64,000 nt of DNA, from NCBI GenBank assembly GCA_023525975.1, contig CM042021.1:78933501-78997500 (forward strand), read 5' to 3'. The notes beneath the pieces were generated by a model, which was given only the letters and a program-made list of their open reading frames with translations, made no database searches and was not told the origin of the DNA. A program made the position numbers and the translations under genes. Of the stretch, positions 34,863-46,547 are shown piece after piece (positions within the stretch are counted from its first letter, which is position 1; every line of letters begins with the position of its first letter). The stretch is from Smallanthus sonchifolius (taxonomy: Eukaryota; Streptophyta; Magnoliopsida; Asterales; Asteraceae).

Positions 34863-36902
34863 ATGTCAATTTCATGTGATAATATTGAGATTGGAACTAT
34901 GCCACCGAGACTTTTGTGCATATCAGATTTTCGTAGCTGGAAAGTCCGGTTCGAACAGTTCGTATCAGCAACTGATGAAGACTTTTGGACATCCATATTT
35001 GAAGGATATGTTCATCCTACTTTTGACTATATGGGATATTATGATGTTCCTAAACCAGTGACAGCTCTTACTAAAGTAGAAAAGCAGAATTTTGATCGAG
35101 AGATGAAAACGCGTGAAACTTTAACGTTGTCTTTACCAAAAGAAATCATTCATAGTCTCGGGAAGTGTCCAACTTCTAGAGATCTATGGGAAGCTTTGAA
35201 GAAAAAGGGTGAAGCAACTTCTCAAGCGTTTGTAGTCCTGATCAAAGAAGTATTGGAAAAGCCGAGTTATTCTCAAAGTGATTCTTCTGCAGATTTAAGT
35301 GATAGTGAGAGTATTCGTTCTGGTGAAAGTACTCAGTCTACTGTGAGTGATGTAGATACTGAAGTAAGCTTTCAGACAGTTGAAGATAATCTGAGTGAAT
35401 CAGAAATTGATGTAGAGGCTGTCCATGATGCTCAAAAGAGTGAAGCCGATGTGGACATTTTCATGGCTCCTGGTGCATCTGGTTCAGAAGTAAAACCTGA
35501 GGTATTTTCTAACTCTGAAACGTTTTGTTCTAACTATGTTTCAGTGAAGGATAAAATGATGAGGGTTATGGATGACAATGTAAACCTCATTTGTGATATG
35601 AAATCGATGCACACAGTAAATCAGAAATTAAAAGATAATGAGAATGTGTGTATTGAGAGAATAGAATCACTGAAGAGGGATATAAATTCTCTGACTTTAA
35701 AGATCAAAGAGCAGGCATATCACCTGGATATGTCCTTTGCAGAAATTGAGAAATGTAATAATGATCTTGTTGAGAAAGATAAGGAACTAGCTGAATCTAA
35801 AGCAGAGGTGATCAGATTACATAGAAAATTAGAAAGCTTTGGAAATTCATCATTCTTATTAGGATATTATCATGAAAATACTGAAGAGGGGAAGGGAACT
35901 AGTGGTATTGGCTGTGTTCCTCCACCATTCAACGGAAATTATTCTGTTACACCTGAGCTTATAAAAGATGAGGATTTAGATCCTAAGACTGTGCTGAAGG
36001 TGAATCCAGTCACATGTGAAGATATGGTGTATTCTGATGAGAGTGATGATGAATATTTTGATGAAGCTAAAGTAGAGGGGATACCGAAAGAGATTAAGAA
36101 AGAAGGCTCAAATGTTGATTCTAATTCATCTGGAAATTATACATTTGGAAGTTCCTCAAATTCAAGGAGAGTTCCATATGTCAGCGAGTATAAAGACAGG
36201 CGTACATGTTTTCATTGTAATGAGATAGGACACATTGTGGTGACCTGTCCTTACAAAAATAAAGGGAAGAAGCATGTATTTCCTGAGAAGATGAAGCCTG
36301 AATCAAAACCTGTTGAGAAAAAGTTTGTTCCGTCTCAAACTCCAAAAGAAGTTCATGTAGGAGAATCTTCTTCAAATGCATCTAATCATGTGAAGATTCC
36401 TTATATGAGAGATTATAGTGAAACGAGATCTTGCTTTTACTGTGGTCTTGTTGGTCATATTCGGATTGCTTGTCCTCACAAAGCCAAAGGTAACCGACAT
36501 GTTACTCCAGAAAAGGTAAGAACTCCTGGTAAGCCTTATGTTAACCCAAATGTGGTTAAACCTCATGTTATACCAAAAGGTAATTCAAAATCTGAGGTTA
36601 GGCTTTCTAGACCTCAAAGACGGAGGAGAAACAGAAGATTGAGAAAAATTTTAGAACAACAAGAGTTTTCACAATCTAAACATTTTTCAAATGAACATGA
36701 TTGTTCAAACACTTCACATTTTAAGCAAAAAGAACTTAATGAAAAGAAGTATGTTTGGAAATCTAAAGTTTCTGCTTCTGACTCGTCGGAACAATCACCA
36801 AAAATCGATGAGAGATTCGATTGTGAATGGAGTGAGGTTTATTATTTTGATAAAGATGGACGACCCATGACTACCATGGCTTGGGTCCCAATTTCAAATT
36901 AA
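34863..36902 (+). CDS. gag of Copia element Y, open reading frame of 679 codons
   Basis: Uninterrupted, unlike gag of X. The N-terminal Copia gag domain aligns with X and Z up to about residue 115 (SRDLWEALKK). It then jumps to the region that in X follows the first zinc knuckle (SQAFV), so roughly 300 residues including most of the central gag domain and the first knuckle are missing by an in-frame deletion. Remaining: acidic Ser/Asp region, coiled coil (about residues 220-320), two intact knuckles (CFHCNEIGHIVVTC and CFYCGLVGHIRIAC), basic RPQRRRRNRRLRKIL and the conserved WVPISN end. With no pol behind it, the element would be non-autonomous. Whether the protein is made is unknown. Confidence 0.85.
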   Translation: MSISCDNIEIGTMPPRLLCISDFRSWKVRFEQFVSATDEDFWTSIFEGYVHPTFDYMGYYDVPKPVTALTKVEKQNFDREMKTRETLTLSLPKEIIHSLGKCPTSRDLWEALKKKGEATSQAFVVLIKEVLEKPSYSQSDSSADLSDSESIRSGESTQSTVSDVDTEVSFQTVEDNLSESEIDVEAVHDAQKSEADVDIFMAPGASGSEVKPEVFSNSETFCSNYVSVKDKMMRVMDDNVNLICDMKSMHTVNQKLKDNENVCIERIESLKRDINSLTLKIKEQAYHLDMSFAEIEKCNNDLVEKDKELAESKAEVIRLHRKLESFGNSSFLLGYYHENTEEGKGTSGIGCVPPPFNGNYSVTPELIKDEDLDPKTVLKVNPVTCEDMVYSDESDDEYFDEAKVEGIPKEIKKEGSNVDSNSSGNYTFGSSSNSRRVPYVSEYKDRRTCFHCNEIGHIVVTCPYKNKGKKHVFPEKMKPESKPVEKKFVPSQTPKEVHVGESSSNASNHVKIPYMRDYSETRSCFYCGLVGHIRIACPHKAKGNRHVTPEKVRTPGKPYVNPNVVKPHVIPKGNSKSEVRLSRPQRRRRNRRLRKILEQQEFSQSKHFSNEHDCSNTSHFKQKELNEKKYVWKSKVSASDSSEQSPKIDERFDCEWSEVYYFDKDGRPMTTMAWVPISN

Positions 36903-36923
36903 TGTTTCTTGTTAGATGTGCAG

Positions 36924-37020
36924 GATTAACCAAGAGGGACTATTATAACATTTTGGTTGTTGATAGTGGTGGTTCTGAGCACATGACAGGAAATAACATC
37001 TGCAAGAGTAAAGAGTTGTT
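36924..37020 (+). pseudogene. Protease remnant of Y
   Basis: After the AG at 36922-36923 a short stretch encodes VVDSGGSEHMTGN, the Copia protease active site, one base out of frame with the expected start. It ends within about 30 codons; integrase, RT and RNase H are absent. Confidence 0.75.
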
Positions 37021-37051
37021 GATAACTGAGAAATCTATTTGATTCAATGAC

Positions 37052-37505
37052 TTGATGCTCAAGGGGGAGAATATGTCACACACAATGTTTTGGAAACAGT
37101 TTTACAAAGTCCAAAAGGGAAAGAGAGTGAAGAACACAGATCCAAAGACTGGGAAAGTGACCTGGAGATACAAGTATAAACCAGTGCTTGCTATTCACAA
37201 GATACCGTTAAAGAAGATTCCTCAAGACTTTCTTGGGAATATGAAATAGTGGTATGTCGATGTCAATATTGGTGAAGGAAGGATTGAAGATAAAGACAAT
37301 AAGGTCATTGTATGTTTCTATGATGCAATGAATCTTATAAATTTTTCTAAGAAAGATCAGAGGACGTTGCGAAAGAATGAAACAATGTTCACTGATGTTT
37401 GGAGAGAACAAGGTCTACAGTACAAAAGAGTTTTGGAGATATGCAGAAGATATGGAGTGCATGCTGGCAGCAGACTACCGGATAACTGGAAGAGTTCAAG
37501 ATAAA
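37052..37505 (+). pseudogene. env-like C-terminal domain remnant
   Basis: Encodes QFYKVQKGKRVKN, KIPLKKIPQDFLGN, then a TAG and WYVDVNIGEG...NKVIVCFYDAMNLINFS. It is homologous to 53180-53755 of Z' (KIPLSKLSQDILGDMWYWYVDP). It could be the tail of X's own gene or part of Y; the junction near 37030 does not decide. Followed by a GAAGACT-rich 3' end and the polypurine tract. Confidence 0.75.
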
Positions 37506-37534
37506 GACTGAAGACTGAAGATCAAGCTATTGTC

Positions 37535-37545
37535 AAGGGGGAGTC
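37535..37545 (+). other. Polypurine tract of X
   Basis: AAGGGGGAG then TC before the LTR. The surrounding TTGTCAAGGGGGAGT is identical in Z' (minus strand). Confidence 0.92.
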
Positions 37546-38040
37546 TGTTAGGACATAGTTTGTAATGACAAAAGCTTGTAATAGTTAGATTTTTATGTCT
37601 TTACGTTTTTGTTATGTAAATGTCAAATGTCACTAAGTGTTTTACAAGTATAGCCTAGAGGCGAACTTGTTAAGTTCGCCTGGTCTATCAGAGGCGAACT
37701 TAATAAGTTCGCTTACGTCTAACTGAGGCGAACTTGTTAAGTTCGCTTAAGCTGTTAGAGGCGAACTTGATAAGTTCGCCTATATCAGGTCAGTTATCTA
37801 TATATATGTTTACAGAGCCAGTCGTTCAATAGAGATCAAAACAGAACCAAATAGAACAAAGAAGTCCGATTGAGTCTGTAAACATCATTGTGATTTGAAA
37901 TACGAATTGAGAAGGTTATTTACTTGCTTGTTTGCATTGTCTTTTATGCGTATAAACGTTGACTCGTTGGATTCCGCACTCCGAGTAAACGTCATGTCTT
38001 ATCACGAGATCGATCCGTAGACGCGCCATAGGGATCTACA
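37546..38040 (+). repeat. 3' LTR of X (495 bp)
   Basis: About 98% like the 5' LTR by eye. Array H3 with four units at 37659-37781 and TATA about 17 nt later. Ends GGGATCTACA, followed by target duplication CTTAT. Confidence 0.95.
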
Positions 38041-38045
38041 CTTAT
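38041..38045. other. Target site duplication of Sirevirus X (right), CTTAT
   Basis: Matches 22604-22608. Confidence 0.93.
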
Positions 38046-39035
38046 ACCTGGTCTCCCTATGATTATGTTGTACCTTGAAGGTGCCCGGACCACTAGGAAC
38101 GTTAGACGCTCCGTATGGGAAAGTGGTCCATCCTCGAGGCGGACTGTTAGTTCTATCTGACCCAGCGGGAGTACCATTTCTCTTGAAAATCCGATGAGTG
38201 GAGTGTCTACCTTTTCCAATCTTGCTTTAGCTTCATTTCTTAGTTGTAAGAAGCATCTTTCATACATGATTTCAGAAGCGGGCCCGCAATCCATGTATAT
38301 TTTGTCAACAAACGTTCCTTCTATTTCTGATTCTACAATGATTGGTGTGAAAATCAACTCTACTTCCTTCGTTGGAGAGAAGCATATGCATTGTTTATCC
38401 CAATATTCTCTTCTGGGCCTCTTCTGTGTCTCGCTTCTAGTCAGGTGTATCATGTTCATCTCCTTGCTTTTTCCCTTTCCCTTCGGATCGTTCTTCCTTT
38501 TGATGTCTTTCACCAAATGAGAGAGTTCCCCCGGACTTCACCGCTTCCTCTATTCTTTTCTTCAGTTGATATCAATCATTCGTGTGATGACCCTTGTCAT
38601 CATGAAATTTACATTACTTATGCGAGCTTCTTCCTTTGGAGGATTTTGCGAGAGGACGCGGAGGTCTGAAGCTGTACCTAACTTCTTCAGTTGCAATTAT
38701 TTCTTCAGGTGTCTTGGTTAAAGCTATGAAGGCAACGTACTTTTCCTTTTCTGGGGTATTCTTGCGGTACGGAGGATGGTAACGGTCGTCCGTTCTTCTT
38801 GAATCATGATGGCGATTGGACCTACTTTCAACGAAGGAGTGAAACTTTGGCTTCGAGCCAGAAGAGTGGTGGTTCTTCCAAGGGTCTCGCCTCTTGGACT
38901 CCAGGTTTTGTAACGCTTCTTTTCCCCTCAGGTATGCTTCCGCTCACTCAAGAGCTTCATCCATGGTCTGAGAGATATTCTTGTTCAGATCTTCAATGAG
39001 TTTCTTTGGTCGTACAACATTCATGAAGCCATATA
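38046..39035 (-). pseudogene. Tat-lineage Gypsy gag and protease (right part of the split element)
   Basis: Minus strand: gag C-terminal part (NLNKNISQTMDEALE-like, then KFHDDKGHHTND knuckle region and RIEEAVKSGELSHLVKDIK), a basic linker (QKRPRREYWDKQCICFSPT), and protease with FVDKIYMDCGPASEIMYERC and YNIIIGRPGI. The protease frame runs to the X insertion and resumes at 22603 on the other side. The left end of gag is cut near 39035 by remnant U. Frames are broken between 38520 and 39000. Confidence 0.85.
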
Positions 39036-40849
39036 CTCTTAAGTGAGGTTCAATGACTTCAAAAGACAACGACATAAGTGAAGTTCAATGACTTCAAAAG
39101 ACAACGACATAAGTGAGGTTCATGACCTCAATTCCACCAATGCCATTTTACTTTGACTCTTATCACATAATAGTCAAATTACACTAAATCACCACACTTT
39201 TCATATTAGTTTGACTCATACCACACTAAGTCAAATTACACCAATAAATCACAACTAGTTTGACTATACACTACATAAGTCAATTACACCAAATTATCAC
39301 TTTCTACTTTTTTTGTTTAACTATATATCCCCTAGTTAACTACATCAATTTCAAACTACAATAAGCATAAAAGTTTGACTTTTACCACACAAGTCAATTT
39401 TACACCAATACACCATATAAGTTTATTAACTTAATTCATCAATCAATAAGGTGAGGTTCCTTGACTTCGAACACCAACTCTTTTATATACAAACAAGTAT
39501 TCACAACTACACACACGACACCAAACAAACCTTTATAACCCATCCGTTATTTACCGACATGTGGGATTCAAAAGATCACAATTTCACCCTTTCCATTTGT
39601 GAAGTTCATGGACTTCAAACCGCTATTTCACCCTACTCTTATATTCAACATAGACATATAATAACTCCATAAAATCCATAAGTAATTCTATAACTCTAAT
39701 CACCATACGACATTATGAGGTTCATAGACCTCAAGCACTCACCCTTTGCATACGTGAACCATATGCAATTTCGCCAAATCAACATAAACACATTTGCACA
39801 TAAGATAATCGACAATATCAACATGTATATCAAGTATGTTCATTACTATCACCTATCATTACTAAGTAAGTGCAAAGAACTTACCTTAAGTTAGAGATCA
39901 ACCCACTTGCTCCTCCAAGTTAGCTCCTTTACCACTTTGATCACCTATTTAGCACTTTCGCAATTACAAACCAATTGACATTCCAACACACCCTTATGAT
40001 CCAAATGACCCGTTTGAATTACATTAGTCAAACTTTCAAATCCATCAATTCACCATCTATGTTCACCATAAGCATTTGCCCACTAATTTAAACTTGACTT
40101 ATAATTATTTAAATTAAACAAGTAAGCCTTGTAATTCACTCAAGTTTTCTACTAAACATTTTGGTTTAGGCATTTTATCAAACACCTTATGGGCATAACA
40201 TTAAATCACCATTCAACATTCAAATTTTCAGGATTTCACCCAACGTTTTGTGTATTATCACCATAGACACTTTCCAACTTTCAATTTATCAATATGACAA
40301 CCCCCAATTTACAACTCAAGAACCCTAATTAATGAATCATCAAATTAGATGATTCTAAGATGTTATACACCTCACAACACCCTTAGTTAAGCTAGATAAC
40401 ATGTTAAAACAAGTTATCTATCATCAATTTCACTCAATTCAGCCCCAAACTCATTTATACCAAAACCCACCAAGAACACCCTCAATGGTGGATTTTAAAG
40501 ATGAAAAACACTTACTTGATTGTTTGGAAGAAGATAATTGCACCATAATCAACTGATTTCACATACACCTTCTTGATTTGTGATTATCTCCTCTTCTCCC
40601 TCACTTCTCTCTCTCAATTGCGACACACACACACATTGAAGTGTGTTGTGTAGCCATTTTATTCCCCACCCAAATCAGGTTTGGGTGAAATATAAAATCA
40701 GCCCATGAAGTTGCAAAATTGACCCCTTGCACCAAAACTAGCCATTTCAACCTTTTGTAACTAGCCTTCTACTTTCATTTTTTTATTTATTTACACTAGA
40801 TAATATTATGTCAACAAATAATATTGTCTTTTAGATTTTGGTTCATTAC
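39036..40849 (-). repeat. Probable LTR of old Tekay-like element U
   Basis: Right end ...GGTTCATTACA is followed by a minus-strand polypurine tract (TAGGGGGGATGAT) and then text resembling the chromodomain end of Tekay pol (TTTCGTCCCCGAAACCC corresponds to TTTCGTCCCGAAATTC in copy 1). That makes this a minus-strand 3' LTR of about 1.8 kb. The left boundary is approximate. It contains GTGAAGTTC...GACTTCAA palindromes near 39050-39130, 39450, 39600 and 39717. Rich in short imperfect repeats; no ORF supported. Confidence 0.6.
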
Positions 40850-43800
40850 AAATCATCCCCCCTAACTTTGGGTTTCGTCCCCGAAACCCGCCACCACATA
40901 CTCAACATAGGGTATTGATTCAATTTTCTTTCTTTACTATCCCAAATTCAAATTTCCACCTATCATGGAGCTTCCTACAACCAACACGTGGTTTATCTCC
41001 TTATTGCACTATTATTTCACCTCACTATCTAAGATAGTCGCCGGTTCTTCCTGAAGAAACATTCGTCATTTACCTCAATATCACCATGAGAAGCAATAAC
41101 AACTTCTCCCACCAAACATTTCTGTTAACGGACCACATGAAATGTATCATGGAGTATACTCGATTCCTCCGGTAATTCTAATTGGAAAATCACATCATTA
41201 TAGTCCATAAGTTGGACAATCTAACAAAACTAGGACTTAACGTCCCACATATTCGAACCAGATTCACCACCTTTTAAGGGAAAAATTTTATTACACCAAG
41301 TTTCCCACTTGAATTTAAATAGACTTCCTCCTTAAAACCGCTTAGGATTTTCTGTCTAAACTGAGCGAATTTTCGTCTTCGCACATTTAATAGGATTTTC
41401 CCGCCATGTATACGGTACTACAACGTTATTTACAGGCCTTTGTTCACCAATTTCATCTCATCCAACCGGTGTCCGACACCGTCAACCATTTAGTAATTTC
41501 AAATAACCGCATATGAATACTCAATGGTAGTTAAGAAGACACCATCTCCTAACCAATGACAATTTATCACCGGATTTCCTCCAAATCGACGAGTGGGACT
41601 GACATCTCAATCTGACCAAAATGTAGGGTCACACCACGCCGTGTCACACCCTTCCTTAAATTTTAGTTCTCCGACCACTCGAGATACAAGGTTTCAAGTA
41701 TGTCATACCATTGGGATTCGAATATCCCATCACCTGCATATAACACTCCCTTGAAGTTCGAGACATCGACTCAACCACCTAATATTCACCTGCGTATAAA
41801 GCCACCAGTTCTCTCGTCTGGTCCTCTCCTTTGGTTGCTACAATCAAACCCACAACCTTCAAATAGAATACGCGATAATCCTTCCTTGTTACATAGGGAT
41901 ATATCCGAGTCATAATACATGAGGCACCAAGATAACGACAAAGCATACGGTCTCTCCATGTAAGGACACAACAACTACCTTACTCAATCCTCTTTTACAA
42001 ATCTTGAAAAGCAAAATTCCTAACCGCCCAAACACTAATTGTGAAGTTGAAGGACTTCAAACACCAATTTGTGAAGTTCGAAAACTTCAAACACCAATTG
42101 TGAAGTTCGGAGACTTCAAGCACCGTTTGTGAAGTTCGAAGACTTCAAACACCAATTGTGAAGTTCAGAGACTTAAAACACCAATTGCCTTTCTACTATT
42201 TCAATCTTTAACGGTCAACATAGATGCCTTCAGAATTCACCATTTCATCCAAAAATGGATTTCCCTCAAAGCCAGAATGGCAAACCCAAAATTTCCAGAG
42301 AAAGACCTCTTCTTTCTAGGAGTTTTCAACAAGCTCACGAAAACATTGAGCATAAACTACTTTGTTTCATAGATAGAATTGTCTACTGACGATTATACGA
42401 CCACCCATGAAGTTAACGCTCAATACACCCAACCCGTAAAGTCCACTAACCGTGGGACCTCATGTCACTTTGTTCTACCTCTTACAATCAGTGCAGGCAT
42501 GCACTCCTCCATCCTACCTTTCCACCGAAAGGTTGGTGTACTTCCAGACGAGTACTCGAGCATAATAGTCCTTAATGAACACCTTCACAACTGGAACACT
42601 AAGTATTCCATTGTACTCCCGGTTGATGTCAATGGCATAAGCCATGAATACACCATTTTGTTTGCCTCGTGCTTCACTGTCTCTAGATGAGAACAAATAA
42701 GCACGTTTCTCCTTGTTTACCCACGACATTGTTATGGCTACCGAGTAGCCTTACACCTCTTTTATAATCGTAGGACTCGACTCCATGTGATTGTTTCACC
42801 CACATTTTCTTTTTCTGATTATTAACTCATACATTGTCAACATTATGAAATTCGCGATGTTGATCACCTCTGAATCCACCGATTCACATATATTCTCATC
42901 CAAAAAATATATACCAAAAGTCTTCAATCCTGTCTTTGGTAGTTATAAAAGTTTGGCTCGGTAGCCTTACAATTTATGTCTTCTCCCCTTTACATTTGTG
43001 TGCTTTAACTCGAGACATCCACTTCGAATGTGTCTCGATGTAATTACTATAGCACACATTAACAGGACTACAACACTACGGTGCACTAAGTCCAATCACT
43101 CCACTTGTGTATCTTCCCACACATATGGCAACAACCGGTATTGCCTACCCAAAGGGATTTCTAGCTCGGCTAGGAAAAAAATTGGCTTTCATGAAGCCAC
43201 CACTCAATCCTTCCTTACTTGTCTCATGTGTTCGGCCTCCCCTTTTCAACATTCAATAATCAATTCCAACTGAGTTGTATCCCACACGCAAGAATCTGTT
43301 CTAGCGTCAACGTATAGCATCGAGAAAGTAGATCCATCCTCCTTCCTTCCGTGACTCCAAGATCCAAGCAAGACCACGACTAGTCATAAAACATGCTCAT
43401 AATCCTGTTGATTGCCCCCACTGTCCACTACATGTGAAGGAACTCCTCAGCTAAACGGCCACTACAGCGTGTAGTATAAGGTATTTCAAGGTCACCTCTT
43501 GAATTCCCCTAATGCATTGCCTTCACAATTCTCGTGTTTCTTCTTACGAAGAACTCCCCACCAATTCCCGACATGTCCCGGAGTCGACTCAATCTTCGGG
43601 CCACCTTGGCTCACTCCTAAGCCAATCTCATCCCGGTGATGCATCGTTATAAATCATCGGTTCAACCTAACCAATTTTACGCTTTTGGTTTGTGCACCAC
43701 AACTCCTTGTGAAAACAAAGTTTCCTTCCTGCTAGATTCACCAATCGTTGTTCCTCTTCGTAAGCTTCATATGGTTCCATTACATGATCGCCTTAATATG

Positions 43801-44212
43801 CCATATCTTCTTGAAAGAAGATTGACACGACAACATAGAAAGCTCGAGCCATCCTCCACTAGAATATCGCTTCATAGATCTTCAAGCCAATCCCATGCTT
43901 TTCACTATCCTCGAGATGATACACGCGTAGACTCTATCGTACCTGAGTCCTTAAGATAACTCCCGTCCACAAATTCCATCCACTAACACCTATTCCCGTA
44001 GTCATTCCCTGACTATGATTTGTTTCAATTGTAGATGTTCTACCTACTTATAGGCCTCTAATCATACTCATCAAGGCACTAATCCCCATTTATGTGTATA
44101 TGTAACCACCTTACATAATCATCCATATATATACAAAAAATATACACATATATATATCCACATATATACACCTTCACCTAATCCTTGTTAATGTTCATTA
44201 TTGTATGTTTAT
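40850..44212 (-). pseudogene. Heavily decayed internal region of Tekay-like element U
   Basis: Only short patches still resemble Tekay pol in the minus direction, for example GACCACATGAAATGTATCATGG near 41133 (copy 1 GACACATGAAACGTATCATG, after integrase) and a possible RT patch near 43185. No frame longer than about 107 codons, and none convincing. A palindrome cluster lies at 42046-42186, and AT dinucleotide runs at 44090-44170. Part of this stretch may belong to other old insertions; LTR-like TGTCACACCC occurs near 41643. Confidence 0.45.
42046..42186. repeat. Palindrome array H5 (GTGAAGTTC family), 5 units
   Basis: Five units of 29-30 bp: GTGAAGTTCGAAGACTTCAA with variants, separated by ACACCAATT. 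Arms TGAAGT and ACTTCA pair. Similar single units occur in the U LTR. Confidence 0.88.
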
Positions 44213-44345
44213 TGTAACATCCCAAAAATAAAATGACAGTTATAATAACGGGTTAGAATGCGAGAACGAATGGAATAAACAAACGAGACATGACGGGCCG
44301 GATGGGCCGGCGTGCTAGAAGGGGCGAACATAGGGGAGCCTCCCC

Positions 44346-44353
44346 TATAAATA
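44346..44353 (+). promoter_or_regulatory. TATA box of S LTR
   Basis: TATAAATA in CCCCTATAAATAGCC. Here the palindrome array lies about 350 bp downstream, unlike the Copia LTRs. Confidence 0.7.
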
Positions 44354-44707
44354 GCCTAAGTCACCACCCTTTCTCTCATTTGCAACATCTAGAGAGAAAC
44401 CGTAGAGAGAGAAAGTTGGTGGACCGACCCAAGATTTCAGCAAAGTGTTTCTCCATAGCTCATGAGAAAAACCTCCGAATCAGAAGCTCGATACAGGTAA
44501 CGATCTGGCCTAGATATGAGTTTTTGTTCGTTTTGGGGTTTTTCGGGTTTTGGATGAAAAAGTAACGTTTTAAGGATGAAACTGGAAGAAAAACATATAT
44601 TTGAGTTCTTAAATGAAAAGCAAATGTTTTGAATGTAAACATGTTCGGGATCTTGACGTGATCAGATCCGCATGCGAAAGTTAGGGTTTTTACGGGGAAG
44701 CAGGTCC

Positions 44708-44926
44708 TGCGTACTTATCAAGTACGCAAGAAGCATTTCCTGCATACTTATCAAGTACGCAAGAAGAAGGTTCTGCGTACTTATCAAGTACGCAAGAAGA
44801 AGGTCATGCGTAGTTATCAAGTACGCATGAAGCAAAGCCTGCGTACTTATCAAGTACGCATGAAACGAAGTCTGCGCACTTATTAAGTACGCAAGAACAA
44901 GGCCATGCGCACTTGCTAAGTGCGCA
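44708..44926. repeat. Palindrome array H4 in Gypsy S LTR, 7 units
   Basis: Seven 21-bp palindromes at about 33-bp period: TGCGTACTT, spacer ATC, AAGTACGCA, with GCGCACTT/AAGTGCGC variants at the right end. The variants change both arms together. The same motif, including the GCGCAC variant, is in the Copia LTR Z. Confidence 0.96.
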
Positions 44927-46217
44927 CACATCAGGCTGGTTAAGTAAAGTCAGTATGTTTAGAATGGTTAAACCGTTAGAGTCGGGATTTGGTCTGATGT
45001 GTATTTAACTAATCAATTCAGATCGAAAGTGACGTTGTTGGACCTTTGTTTAGGACAACCCAGATTAGCTTATCTGGTGAGTTCTAGAAGCCCTCTTTTA
45101 AATGTTTTGAATAATATTTTTGGGCTGGTGTGCATACGTAACGATGTGATTATTTTATAAAACGATGTTTATGAATGTTGTATGTGACGTTTTATAAAAT
45201 GATGTTTATGAATGATGTTTTGGAAGGAAGGGTTAGGAAAGAAGTGTTTATGACATATTTTGCCAAAAGAAGTTTATGAAGTGTTTATGAATGAAGGAAT
45301 GATTTTTAATAAAACGTACGAATGCTTTAACTTAAGTTTTGAAGTAAAAGAAGTGAATGTTTATGAAAGTAAAAAACGAACAAATCTGCCAATATTCCTT
45401 AGGGAATGAAGGTTATGGGTATGTGAAGTATGTTATGGGCCTTTACCTTTTAGGGGCCTTTGTGGCTGGCCAACTGTTCTACAACTAGGGTGATGACAGT
45501 CACCAGGGGGGTTATCTTGATCCTTGAAGTTGGTACGATTTATCTTACGGGGTAGTCATGCTTGAAGTTTGGTACTTGTGCCTTACGGGGTGTAATGCTT
45601 GAAGTTTGGTACGTGTCATCCTTGTGATGCCGTGCTTGAAGTTTGGTGTTGAATAACCTAAGTATCGGGCCCTAGGAGTTCTTCACCCAAAGGACAATAC
45701 GATGTTGATGGGCCTAGTGGTGGTGATATTTAGTTTATTCCACTAGTATGTGACGTTTGGATTTGACGGTTACGAGAAGGCGCATATTCGATATATTCGT
45801 TGACTTATGTTTATGATGTTATATTATGTTATTGCATGTTTTCGTATGCTTTTATTAATGAAGTTAAATGATATGTTTTTGGAAAATATTTGAAGTAAGG
45901 TTTTATGAAAAGCTAGAACTCACTAGCGTAGCTGAATTTTTAGTATGCACATTCAGGTTAAGGCAGGTTATGATGATGGATGGTGATGCTAGCAGCTTGA
46001 TGAGTTACCCGGATGATATGAAGACTGGCATCCCGTTATGATTAGCTTATGTTATGTTTATGTAAGAGACTATGTTACGCTTCTGCATGTTGAACAATGT
46101 CACGATTATGTTTTAATGAAATTTTCCGCTGCGTTGTTTTGATATTCAAGTCTAAGAACTGTTTGTGAATGAGTAAATCCAACGAGTGAGGCCTCCCGGG
46201 TTTGGGGCCTTACAAGT

Positions 46218-46229
46218 TGGTATCAGAGA
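46218..46229 (+). other. Primer binding site of S
   Basis: TGGTATCAGAGA, initiator Met tRNA type. Confidence 0.88.
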
Positions 46230-46547
46230 AATAGTTTGAGAGATTCGGACACTCCTAGTGTCTGAACTTAAACTGTGAAAGGGACCGAAAGCGGATGCCA
46301 GTATGGGTAACTCGAGCCACAGCATCAAGTATGAAGGTAGTATATATTTACATGTATAGTATGCCTTTGAAAGGGTTAGGTAAGGACTTGTGTTCTGATG
46401 GAATCACAAAGGTGGTCAAATAGAAATCGAAAGGTAGTGTAATGGTTAATTGCAGATGGCCAATGTATATTAACATCTTACAGTGCTTGTTGAATTCTAT
46501 TTGTTAACTAGCGTGATGACATTGGATTCCTTGTCTTATAGAACAAA

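Larger units (their letters stand above)
22609..38040 (+). mobile_element. Sirevirus-like Ty1/Copia element X, 15.4 kb, with Y nested inside
   Basis: LTRs of 494 and 495 bp (TGTTAGG...CTACA), PBS, long gag, pol in Copia order (protease, integrase, RT, RNase H), a 1.6-kb noncoding stretch, palindrome arrays, an env-like gene, polypurine tract, and target duplication CTTAT. The two LTRs differ at about 11 positions plus one indel by eye. Element Y's LTR begins at 33811 inside the env-like gene. Sirevirus assignment rests on gag size, the third ORF and the pol type. Confidence 0.9.
44213..46214 (+). repeat. 5' LTR of Gypsy element S (2002 bp)
   Basis: TGTAACATCCC...GGGCCTTACA followed by a PBS three bases later. 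Plus strand. TATA at 44346-44353 (TATAAATA), array H4 at 44708-44926, and short GGTACG/CTTGAAGTTTGGT repeats around 45520-45650. Five bases to its left are TTTAT. Confidence 0.88.

Noticed and set aside
39036..44212. Host gene in the ORF-poor interval
   Set aside because: Only short unrelated ORFs; weak but ordered similarity to decayed Tekay LTR and pol instead.
44662..44931. Minus-strand ORF with a LLLAYLIST-type periodic repeat
   Set aside because: Translation of the H4 palindrome array in the S LTR; the period follows the DNA repeat and no codon evidence supports it.
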